Positions 36,080 to 46,249 of a DNA stretch of 64,000 bases are shown here, piece by piece. The notes beneath the pieces were generated by a model. That model did no database searches. It worked only from the letters and a program-made list of their open reading frames with translations, and was not told the DNA's origin. The position numbers and the translations under genes were made by a program. Source of the stretch: Carallia brachiata (lineage: Eukaryota; Streptophyta; Magnoliopsida; Malpighiales; Rhizophoraceae); contig JADCRB010000043.1 of the NCBI GenBank assembly GCA_021464245.1, forward strand, positions 1,487,576 to 1,551,575. The letters are read 5' to 3'. Position 1 is the stretch's first letter, and each line of letters starts with the position of its first letter.

Positions 36080-36560
36080 GATTTTTTTTTCCTTTGTGCT
36101 AGCCGGGCCGCCTCCAATTAAAATCGTCAGCAATGGCAGAGCATATGTTGCAGGGGACGGTCCGGCGGTTTTATGTAGACCCGACCCGTCTCCTTTGGAC
36201 TACTTAAGGTCCTAAACGACCCAGCAGATCCGTTATCCCACTGGCCAGATTCTTGAGTCCAGTCTTTTTTCCCATAGTCCCCACAAGAAATCCATCAGCT
36301 TAAAATAGACCCGTCCGTCCAGCCAAAAAAACAGAGCCCAGATGACAATCGCACAAAACAGAGCGTAGGAATGCAAAGCAGGTGGACGCCGGAGAGGCAG
36401 CCGCAAAGATTATGGACTGATAGGAGGAAGGCACCACCGGTGTTGGGTATATGCTGGGAGGCCCTCTCAATAGCCAATGGGCGGTTTTAGTCGATGGGAT
36501 GCTGAAGCGATCGCCGGGCGGCGAAGACCCGGTTGGCAACATTGGCGACTTTATCGTTTT
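36080..36560. repeat. Conserved GC-richer block downstream of small-gene copy 3
   Basis: Longer than in units 1 and 2, with an extra middle part (36230-36480) shared only with 42590-42870. Contains GCAGGGGACGGTCCGGCGGT and CGCCGGGCGGCGAAGACCCG. Minus-strand open frames here (36295-36542) are not kept in copy 4. Confidence 0.55.
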
Positions 36561-36599
36561 GGGCAGGTGAGAGTAGAGGGGATGTCCACCCTTTTTTTT

Positions 36600-37080
36600 T
36601 TTCTTTATTTTTTGTGAAGAAAAAAGGGTGGTATCTTCACATAATTATAAATGAAGATTGTGGATTTAATTTATTTTAGATAGGTTGGGATAGTAAACGC
36701 TAAATTTGTGATGGAGAAAACCACATAATTCAGTCTAAAGCTGGACAGTTGGTGACCCCAGGGTGTGTTGCGTGCATTCAAACCTGGACTGTTTGTGACC
36801 CGAGGGAGTGTTGCCTGTATTTAGTCCTATCACATGCTTTGGCAGCAATCAAATCTAAGACCTCACGGTTGGTATGTTTTGTACTTACCATTAGACCACA
36901 ATGTACAATAGTAAAGGAAATCTCTACTATAATACACTTAAAATATAAGTTAATTTAATTCAATTTTAAATATAATTAAAAAAAGTAATAATTAAATATG
37001 ATTGAAAAAAGAATTAAATAGAGCCTATTTAAAATTTAAAAAATAAACTATATATTTATGTGGTGTAAAGTGGTAAGTGG
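36600..37080. other. Intergenic DNA after unit 3
   Basis: Contains two similar TTTGTGACC/TTGGTGACCCC stretches (about 36750-36810) and a stretch at 36845-36905 reading like the common plant repeat 'acttaccattagaccacaatg'. No gene. Confidence 0.35.
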
Positions 37081-37089
37081 ATTGTACTA

Positions 37090-37640
37090 AAAAAATAGTA
37101 AAGATGGCAAACACGAAGATTAGAATTAATGTTTACGAGCGTTGTAGGTGGCAAATGAATTTTTGAGTTTTTAGGATTTTGAGGCATTTCTACAGCACTT
37201 GAGCAGAATTAAGGGCAATTTGTGTTGCCTTGAAATTAGCTTGGGATAGAGGTTATTGAAGGATTGTGATTGAATCAGATTCAAAGCTTGCAATCCTCCG
37301 AGGATAACTGGGAATTGGATTTTTGCCGGCCACTGATATTTCATTGTTTTCAGGTGCTACAGTGCCCTGGAAATGCTCAATTCAATACACTTTGCGAGTG
37401 AGAAAATTCAGCGTTCATTTTATGGCTAATCTTAGCGTCTCCTCTGAGTCTGCAGTTCATCTTTGAATTTCCCCAATTCCCCTCCTCAGGAAATTGGTAT
37501 GCTGTTTCTTGCTGATGGTACTGGGGCTTCTATTCCAAGGGGTGGGACAATTATCTGTGTTTGGTGTTTTACTGGTGTAGTTTCCACTTTGTTTTCTTTC
37601 CCTCATTTGGCATAAAAAAGAAAAATAAAAAAAAACAAAG
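37090..37640 (+). pseudogene. Decayed LINE 3' end with RNase H-like domain, copy a
   Basis: Pieces of the frame read KIRINVYERC, then IVIESDSKLAI-like sequence and the tail TTTCCCTCATTTGGCATAAAAAAG. Frameshifts and a missing stretch separate the pieces. Same insertion as 43110-43680, so it came before that duplication. Confidence 0.6.
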
Positions 37641-37649
37641 GGAATTTGG

Positions 37650-39656
37650 AGTTAGAGACCTGCACCCTGTAGGAACCCAATTTATTTATTTTAATTACAC
37701 GTGTTGTATCGCCCAAATTATTATTTATTCACTGCTTGATCAAATAATTATTATTTATTCTGTTTGATCCATGTTAAAGAGAGGTGCCATCCGAAAAAAT
37801 GAATAAATAAATAAAAAGAGACGTCGCATTCGCATGACTTATTTGTAAGTCCACAAACTAAAATAGTGTGAAGGAAAAGGTATATCTAACATTTTCCTAA
37901 GATAAAATTTCTACCGAAAAAAGGGTTTTTTTTGTTTAAAAAAAGACAAATATTATGACATTTTTTAACAGAAGGAAAATATTATATTAATATTTAAATT
38001 TGTACAAGAATTTAATAAGAAGGGATAAAAAATTCTGTACAAATCGATAAAAAACTTAAAATAGAGATAGTTGTAATAATTATTACTTAATGGAGTACAA
38101 AATCTTTTCAAACAAATCTCTTTTAAAAAAAAAATAAAAAATAAATTTATCTAAAATTAAAATTTTAAATAAATTTACCTTATTTAAACACGACTATCCC
38201 ATAATAGTACAAACCGCACGTGGACGAACAGAACATAATGACATTGACAGATTACTAACTCGCATCCTGCATATTGACCAGAAGTTCTAACAACTTGGAT
38301 ATATAGTTTTTGTAAGTAACCTTTTTTGCACAAATTTCGTAAAAGAATTCTAGAGTTAGGTGAAAAAATATGAAATTTTTTTCAAATGCGTAATTCAATT
38401 TTTCTGAAATAATATTGCGTTAGACTGTTAAAATTATTTTTGTTATATAAAAATAAATTTCTTTTATACTTTGGTGGTGGTTACCTTTTGAATTCATGAG
38501 CTGAATGAATAAACATGATTTCGTCAATTTTTGTTAATAAACTAGAAGAATATTATGGTTTGTTCGACAAACGAAAAAAGAATTTTTTTTTTAGTTAAAC
38601 GAAAAAAGAATGTTAAAAAAAAAAGTGCGACTTAAATCTTGTGTGAATCAAAGAAAAATATTGAAAATTGTAATTTTATTGATATCCTAAACGGAAAAAG
38701 TATAATATATGTTTGAGTGAAGAACCAATGTTCAGTTTCTCTTCATAAAAGAGTTGCCGCGACGCATCACCCATGCAACACTTATTTATAATCAAATATT
38801 TGGTAAAATTTAATTCAATTAAATTAATTTAAATTTGGAATCGTAATTTCTTTTAATGCCATTAATGTTTTTCATTTTTTTTGTTTGAACTTTGAATGTT
38901 CAATTGCCTTTACCTCGTTAATTACATAATTAAAAAAATGTATCAAACTGTAGGATTTTGCTTTCTCAGTTATTTTGTAATTCGAATTTTCAATCAAATT
39001 TTGTAAAATTTATTCTAGAAATTTTTGGAATTTAGAGTATTTGATGACCTAATCATAGAAATAAATTAATCCATTTGTGCGTAGATTAAACACATATACT
39101 CCATATCATTTATAAAAAAACAATATTAGAGCAAAAAGGGCAAGATGTTTGCCTGTTCGGTCATGGGCTAATCGTGCATAAGGTGTCTAATCCTAACATG
39201 TTGCGTAAGTGGAGGACTAACCTATCACCTCGTAGATTGCTGAAGCAGGGACCACATTGCATGTCCACTTGATTTGATCATTTGCATGTTTCTGTCTGTG
39301 GTGTTGGGAGTGGAAGATAAAACGTAGTCAAAACCGTGTGAAAGCGAAGAAGATTAGTCTTTTTTTTTTTTTTTTTTTAGAACATCAATATAAAGTTTAT
39401 TTTAGCAGAATATAAATTAATTTATAATTTATTTAATAATATTTAATATTTTTTTATTTATTTTATTTAATTATTTAATAGTTTATATTATTGTGTGTTC
39501 ACATACATGTTAATATGTTTATATTTTCAATTTTTTTTTAGGCAAGAGGCTCGTCACCTATACAATGAAAATTGGTATTATCATTCTTGTAAGTTTAATA
39601 AATTTTTACTAAAATTAGAATTCAAAGATTTCTAAAATCAAAATCTAAGTAATTAA
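37650..39656. other. AT-rich duplicated noncoding DNA (block C, copy a)
   Basis: Collinear with 43690-45350 and, from about 38880, with 46250-47220. No gene or conserved frame. The whole block C spans about 36980-41690. Confidence 0.6.
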
Positions 39657-39842
39657 TTGAAGTGTATGTGTCCAATATAATTGCAGATTGGGTTCCTAAA
39701 GCATCTGAGCATGGTACCTGTCCTGGGGATTGAGCTGGGAATCCTCCTAAGTGTTTAGAGAGAATTTTGGCTCTTGACTTTTGTAACGAGGAGTAATGAA
39801 ATCTTGGTTTCTTTCGATCAAAAAACTGAATTTGAAGTGTAT
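39657..39842 (+). mobile_element. LINE 3' tail insertion, 164 bp, with 11-bp TSD
   Basis: TTGAAGTGTAT at 39657-39667 and 39832-39842 flanks a segment ending AATCTTGGTTTCTTTCGATCAAAAAACTGAAT, a typical plant LINE end. The paralogous site at 47238 is uninterrupted. Confidence 0.75.
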
Positions 39843-40218
39843 CTTAAATTTTTTTTTTTCATTTTCAAATTAAAGAAGAGATCTCGAACAAATGAAAACC
39901 AAATTGAGATCTTCTCAAATTTGGGAAGAGGAATTAGTTTGCTCCTTTATTATACTTTTTTCAAAAGACAAATTTTCTTACAATGAAAGCGAAAGGTCAA
40001 AATTATTATCTAAAAGCCATGGAAAACTCCAACTTTAAACAAATTTTTTTCCTTGCTACTTACTGCCAAAAAAATCTCTCCTCTTGCATCGATTGACGTG
40101 TGCGCGCTCTCACGAGTTAATGTTGATTATGTTGGAATTAGTTGACGTTGTAGGCAGAAGCATCCGGTCACTCCCTTTGCCTTTGTCAAATTAAAAAAAG
40201 GAAAAACAAAAAACATCA

Positions 40219-40902
40219 TATAGGATCATAGTTTTAAAAACCGGACCGGACCGGCCGGTCGGACCGGAAAACCGGTGAACCGGAGGTCGGACCGGTCCGG
40301 TTCACTGATAAAACCGGAACAGGAAATGAACCGCCCGAAAACCGGTGAACCGGCCGGTCGGACCGGAAAACCGGTGAACCGGTCGGTCGGACCGGAAAAC
40401 CAGTAACTCCAAAACCGGTGAACCGGCCGGTCGGACGGTGAACCGGCAACCTGTCATCTTGATCAAAACGACGTCGTTTATTTATTTTTTTTGGATTAAA
40501 AATGAGAATAAATAATACTTATTTTATTAATGAAAAATGTAATATTTTTGAATTATATATTGACTCTCTAATATTTATTTTGATATGAATATTCGATTAA
40601 TAGTTCTATAATATTTTATTTTTGATATTTTACTTATTAATTTATTTAATTAGAAAATTATCATAAATATTTTGTATTTTAATTTTATTTTAAATTTAAG
40701 TAGACTCATATTCTATTTTTTATGATTATACTCATTGTTTGTTATAAAAAAAAGAAAAATTATAAGTATTAATTATTATTTTATCAAATCAGAATTGACC
40801 CGCCGGTTCAACCGCCGGTTTTCCGGTTGGACCGCTAAACCACTAACCCAGTCTTCTTACCGGTTCAATAACCGGTCCGGTTTTTAAAACTATGTATAGG
40901 AT
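40219..40902. mobile_element. hAT-type MITE rich in CCGGT/ACCGG, 668 bp
   Basis: Element 40227-40894 starts CATAGTTTTAAAAACCGGAC, and its end is the exact reverse complement over more than 20 bp. TATAGGAT on both sides (40219-40226, 40895-40902) is a perfect 8-bp TSD. The outer parts are dense with AACCGGTGAACCGG-type motifs and the core is AT-rich. Paralogous copies at about 45755 and 47610 have the empty site (ATAGGATTCAATTTGG). There is no transposase. Confidence 0.9.
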
Positions 40903-42013
40903 TCAATATGGTACAAGAATTTTAAAACTTATGTGTTGTACAAATTTATGACAATTTGAAAACAGATATTCGGTTTTGTGTATAATCCTTTGTTACCCCT
41001 CAATTTTTTTTATCAAAAACTTTTTTAAAAAAAGTACATTACAAAAATATTAATTATTGCATCATTGAATTAAGACAGAAATTTTGAAAAAAAAAATCGT
41101 TTTTGGGTATAAACCTTTTACCCTTCAATTTTAATTGCTTCTATCACCGCATGGGTATAATTTTATGGAAGAAACCGCTAATTTTGAAAGTTGTCAGTTT
41201 CATGTGTCCTTCGCGATTACCCGTTGTTCGACTTTGAGGAGTAGCAATAGACTGTTGAAATTTAATGTCTTGATTAATTTTTTAAATGAAATTAAATTTA
41301 ATAATTTTAAAATAAAATTGAGGTTTTATAATAAAAAATAGTTTTAAATTTATATTTTAAATTATTTAATTTTATTTTAAAATTATTAATTTTAATTTTT
41401 AAAAATATTAATTAAAATATGAAAATTCAGTAATTTTTTTTTCTATTGGGGCAAAAGTCTTATTCGAGTTTTCTTTTTTTTTTTTTTTTTTTTTTTTTTA
41501 ATGAATCTCCATGACAGCATCATTCATTGTCTCGTGGACGTTTTGTACATTGTACTTTTGTTTCTTATTTAGGGGTAACATTTCTTGAGGAGCAGCAGCT
41601 GTTGCAGTGATGGGATGTTTTAGGCCTCAAAGTCGTAGGTTTAGGTTCGAACTTTGATAATCCCCACCAAACTATAAGAGCACTGGGTTTAAACAAATTT
41701 TTTACTAACCGATTGCAAAGTACTATTATTTTCATTACAAATCATTTATTCTCGTTGTAAAATTAATTGTAATTTGACTGGATATTTCAAAAATTCAAGA
41801 ATAAAATTTCTAACACATAGGCCCCATATGACATGTCTGTCAAGCATACGGACAAAATCCTTTTTTTTTTTTTTTTTTGACCATACGACCAAAATCCCAT
41901 GCGCATCTATATTTTCCCACAAAATAAATAGCAGGCCCCAATCCCCATTTTGCAATAAGATATTCAAGAAGCAATCAAAAATAAGAAACAGGGGGGGGGC
42001 CGCCAGAACAGAA
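40903..42013. other. Duplicated noncoding DNA and promoter of small-gene copy 4
   Basis: 40903-41690 matches 47610-48150. From 41690 it matches 35100-35620, the promoter side of unit 3. AAAATAAATAG at about 41927 could serve as a TATA box for the gene at 42014. Confidence 0.45.
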
Positions 42014-42253
42014 ATGGATGTGAAGCAGGAAAGCCAAGGAGGGCAGCCATGGTTCAAACCCAAAATCGGAAGTGTATTTCCAAAGAAAAGGAAATTAGTG
42101 AAAAGAATGGTGCTTGAATTCTTGCTCCAATCCGTTGTTTCTCTGTGCTCTTCTTGTTTCGCTTCTTCGTCTGCAGCTCCTAGTAATCAGCACAGCAAGG
42201 CTAGTGGCGGTAAGCAGATCACCAAATCCGCCAAAATATCAAATTCCCAATGA
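42014..42253 (+). CDS. Small basic Ser-rich protein of unknown function, copy 4 (intact, 79 aa)
   Basis: Starts MDVKQESQGGQPWFKPKIGS, then VFPKKRKLVKRMVLEFLLQS (20-40), VVSLCSSCFASSSAAP and a Lys/Ser tail ending AKISNSQ and TGA. The stop is at the place where copy 1 stops. The open frame extends upstream to 41774, but conservation with the other copies begins at the Met at 42014. No signal peptide or membrane segment is seen. A basic KKRKLVKR patch could be a nuclear signal. Confidence 0.65.
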   Translation: MDVKQESQGGQPWFKPKIGSVFPKKRKLVKRMVLEFLLQSVVSLCSSCFASSSAAPSNQHSKASGGKQITKSAKISNSQ

Positions 42254-42459
42254 TTCATTTTCTTTGTCGTCGTCGTCGTTGTTGGTTTAAGGCTTGTGTT
42301 TTTTCATTGTTCAGTGAAAAATTAGACATCTTGTCCATTGTATATGCTCTAAAAAGTGCCTTTTTGTAATGATAATTCATTTCTTTCGGAATTCGGATGT
42401 GCATGATCATATGTTATATGATGATTTCTCTAGTTCTTTTTTTCCTTCGTTTGTTCCTT

Positions 42460-42950
42460 TGCGCAAGCCGGGCCGCCTCCTATTAAAATCGTCAGTAATG
42501 GCAGAGCACACGGTGCAGGGGACAGTCCGGCGGTTTTATGTAGACCAGACCCGTCTCCGTTCAACTACTTAAGGATGTAAACACGTTCTGAACTACCCAG
42601 AAGATCCATTATCCCACTGGCCAGATTCTTGAGTCCAGTTTTTTTCCCATAGTCGTCCATTCCCCAACCACCACCCGGAACCCATCAGCTGAAAATAGTC
42701 CCGTCTGTCCAGCCAAAAAACAGAGCCTAGATGACAATCGCACAAACAGAGTGTAGGAATGCACAGCAGGTTGACGCCGGAGAGGCAGCGGCAAAGATCT
42801 TGGACTGATAGGAGGAAGGCACGACCGGTGTTGGGTATATGCTGGGAGGCCCTGTCAATAGCAAATAGGCGGTTTTAGTCGACGGGATGCGGAAGCGATC
42901 GCCGGGCGGCGAAGAGCCGGTTTGGTGACTTTATTGTTTTGGGCAGAGTG
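42460..42950. repeat. Conserved GC-richer block downstream of small-gene copy 4
   Basis: Same order and content as 36080-36560, including GGTGTTGGGTATATGCTGGG and CGCCGGGCGGCGAAGAGCCG. Confidence 0.6.
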
Positions 42951-43109
42951 ATCCCAGGGAATGTTTACTTTTAGTGAGTCAATTTGACTCAAACTTTAAA
43001 ATTAATAAAAAAAATTAAGTAAAATCTACTTAAAATTAATAAAAAAATAAAAAAAATATATTTATATCATGTAAAATAATAAATAAATTATACTAAAAAA
43101 AATAAAAAT

Positions 43110-43680
43110 AGCAAACATGAAGATTGTAATTGATGTTGACGGATGTGCCAATGGTACTCCAGGCCTAACTGGATGTGGGGGTGTTGTGAGAGGTGCAGGT
43201 GGCCAAGGAATTTATGGGTTTTCAGGATTTTGAGGCAAAATTAAGGGCAATTTGTGTTGCCTTGAAATTAGCTTGGGATAGAGGTTATTGAACGATTGTG
43301 ATTGAATGAATCAGATTCACAGCTTGCTATCCAAAACATCTCCAAGGCTAACTGGGGAATTGGATTTTTGCCGGCCACTGATAATTTCATTGTCTGCAGA
43401 TGCTACAGCGTCCCTAAGAATGCTCAATTTAACACACTTTGCTAGATAAAAATTTCAGCGTTCATTTACTGGCTAATCTTAGCGTCTCCTCTGATTATGC
43501 ACTTCATCTTTGAATTTCCCCAATTCCCCTCTTCAGGGGATTGGTATGCTGTTACTCGCTGATGCTACTGGGGCTTCCATTCCAAGGGGTGGGACAATTA
43601 TCTGTGCTTGCTGTTTTACTGATGTAGTTTCCACTTTGTTTTCTTTCTCTCATTTGGCATAAAAAAAAGAATAAAAAAAA
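43110..43680 (+). pseudogene. Decayed LINE 3' end with RNase H-like domain, copy b
   Basis: Better kept than copy a: KIVIDVDGCANGTPGLTGCG then GVVRGAGGQGIYGFSGF, a TGA, then frames with ALKLAWDRG-like and SDS-like pieces. The tail TTTCTCTCATTTGGCATAAAAAAAAG is shared with copy a. Confidence 0.7.
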
Positions 43681-43689
43681 TTTGGAGTT

Positions 43690-46240
43690 TGAGACCTGCA
43701 CCCAGTAGGATCCCAATTTATTAATTTTAATTACACGTGTTGTATCATCCAAATTGTTATTTATTCACTGCTTGATCAAATTATTATTATTTATTCTCTT
43801 TGATCCATATTAAAAAGAGGTGTCATCCAAAAAAATGAATAAATAAATACAAAGAGATGTCACATTCGCATGACTTATTTGTAAGTCCACAAATTAAATA
43901 GTGTGAAAGAAAAGGTATATTTAACATTTTCCTCAGATAAATTTTTTTACAGAAAAAAATGCCTTTTGTTTACAGAAAAAAAAAAAAGAAAAATAGAACA
44001 TTATGACATTTTTTGATATAGAACATTATGACATTGACTGATTACCAACTCGTATCCCGCTTATTGACCTGAAGTTCTAAGAACTTGGATATCTAGTTTT
44101 GTAAGTAGCCTTTTTTGCACAAATTTCGTAGAAAAATTCTACAACTTGGTAAAACAAAAGTATGAAAATTTTTTCAAAAAGCGTAATTCAACTTTTTGAA
44201 ATTATATGTCATTAGACCGTTATCATTTTTTTATATATAAAAATAAATTTCTTTTCTAGTTTGGTGGTGCTTACCTTTTGAATTCATGAGGAGAATGACA
44301 AAACGTGATTTCGCCAATTTTTTTAGTAAACTAGAAGAATATTATGGTCTGTACGACCAGCAAAAAAAGAATGTTAAAAAAAATGAGACTTAAATGTTGT
44401 GCAAATAAAAGAAAAATATTGAAAATTGTAATTATATTGATATTCTAAACAGAAAAACTGAAAAGTATAATAAATGTATGTTTGAGTGAAAAACCAATGT
44501 CCAGTTTCTCTTCATAAAAAATTGCCACTACCCATGCAACAGCTTATTTATAATTAAACATTTGGTGGAATTTAATTTACTCTTAATGCCATCAATGTTT
44601 TCTACTTTTTTTTTTAGTTGAACTCAATGTTCAACTGCCTTTACCTCGTTAAATACACATAAAAAAATATACCAAGCTGTAAAGTTTTGCTCTCTCAATT
44701 ATTTTTTGTAATTCGAATTTTCAATCAAATTTTGAAAATTTTATTCTAGATTTTTTTTAATTTTAGCGTATTTGATGACCTAATCAAAGAAATAAATTAA
44801 TCCATTTGTAAGTAGATTAAACACCCATACACCATATCATTAAAAAAACAAAAAAACATTAGAACAAAAAGGAGAAGATGTTATGGGCTAATCGTGCATA
44901 ATGTCTCTAATCTTAACACCTTGCGTATGTGGATTAGCCTACCACTTCGTAGATTGCTGAAGCGGGGACCACATTGAATATCCATTGATTTGATCTTGCC
45001 AGTCCGGTCCGTGGTTCTGGCACAGGGGGACACACATAGCAAAACCGTGGTGAAAGGGATGATGATACTTTTGTTCCTCACAAAATTATTATAGAGCTTA
45101 TTTTAACGAAAATTAGGAGATACATTTTATTTAATTATATTTAATATTTATTTTTTATTTAGTTATTTAATAATTTTTATTATAGTATATATATATATAT
45201 ATTAATAAAATTATACTATAAAAAATTTCTCTTTTCTTCATTCAGAGACTCGTCACCTATATAATAAGAATTAATGTTGTCATTATCATAAACTTAATAC
45301 ATCATTACTAAAATTAGAATCAATATATATAAAATCAAAATCTAAGTAGTTAATTGAAGTGTCTTTTTTTTTTGGTCGAAGTGTATTGTTTTTTTTTTCA
45401 TTTTCGAATTAAAGAAGAGATCTCGAACGAATGAAAAGCAAATTGAGATCTTCTCAAATTTGGGAAGCGGAATTAGTTTGCTCCTTTATTACATATATTT
45501 ATTTGAAATTTCCTACAATGAAAGTGAACGGTCAAAATTTATTATCTAAAAGCCATGGAAAACTCCTACTTGAAACAATTTTTTTTTTGTTTTTTTTTTT
45601 TTGCTTATTACTGCCAAAAATATCTCTCCTCTTGTATCGGTTGACGTATACGGGCTCTTCCAAGTTAATGTTGGAATTAGTTGACATTGTAAAACAAGTA
45701 TCCAGTCACTCCCTTTGCCATTGTCAAATTAAACAAATAAAAAAAAAAAATACATAGGATTCAATTTGGTACGAGAATTTTAAAACTTATATATTGTACA
45801 AATTTATGACAATGTGAAAAAAGATATTCGGTTTTGTGTATAATCTTTTGTCACCCTTCAAATTTTTTTATCAAAAGGTTAAAAAAAAAGGCAATTATAA
45901 GTATATTAATTATCACACTAGTGAATTGAGGCCGAAATTTTGAAAAATTTATTTTTTTGATATCTCTCATTCTCAATTTCTTTGTTTTTTATTTTATTTT
46001 ATTTTGGGACTGCTACTGGTCTTCTAGACCATATCCACTACATTTTTCGTTTTTAATAGTTTATATACTTATCCTTCATTCGGTTTACCTTTTTTTTTTC
46101 CCCCCGGGACGAAGGGATTGATCAGCTTCTTTTTATTTAAATGGTTAATCTAACTAAGTCTTGTTGTTCTTTGTTGTTTCTTTTACCTCGTTAAACATTG
46201 AGTTTGATCTAAGTCATGTTGTTCTTTGTTGTTTCTTTTA
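43690..46240. other. AT-rich duplicated noncoding DNA (block C, copy b)
   Basis: Collinear with 37650-41000 minus the hAT MITE and the LINE tail. 45990-46240 also matches 49150-49390 (GGGACTGCTACTGG, GACGAAGGGATTGATCAGCT). A direct repeat of about 70 bp (TTGTTGTTCTTTGTTGTTTC) lies at 46160-46250. No gene. Confidence 0.6.
45356..45384 (-). mobile_element. 15-bp poly(T) micro-insertion with GAAGTGT TSD
   Basis: GAAGTGT (45356-45362 and 45378-45384) surrounds CTTTTTTTTTTTGGTC. Read on the minus strand it is GACC plus poly(A), the end of a LINE tail. It sits at the paralogous position of the LINE tail at 39668. Confidence 0.5.
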
Positions 46241-46249
46241 TTTGACTGA

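Larger units (their letters stand above)
28345..36590. repeat. Tandem segment unit 3 (carries small-gene copy 3), more diverged
   Basis: Begins at sequence equivalent to about 9310/20995 and lacks the TTC33 part. It aligns in patches with units 1 and 2 (28340-28690, 29160-29620, 31090-31700, 31890-31990, 32540-33200, 33850-34150, 34730-36590). It lacks the zf-RVT LINE. No gene is recognised in 28345-33400 apart from retroposon debris; the upstream half holds only short chance frames. Confidence 0.7.
41690..42960. repeat. Tandem segment unit 4 (short, carries small-gene copy 4)
   Basis: Matches the last 1.4 kb of unit 3 (promoter, gene, downstream block), closer to unit 3 than to 1 or 2. The following LINE and block C are duplicated with it. 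Confidence 0.85.

Noticed and set aside
36295..36542. Minus-strand frames in the GC-richer block after small-gene copy 3
   Set aside because: The equivalent frames are broken or different in the other three copies.
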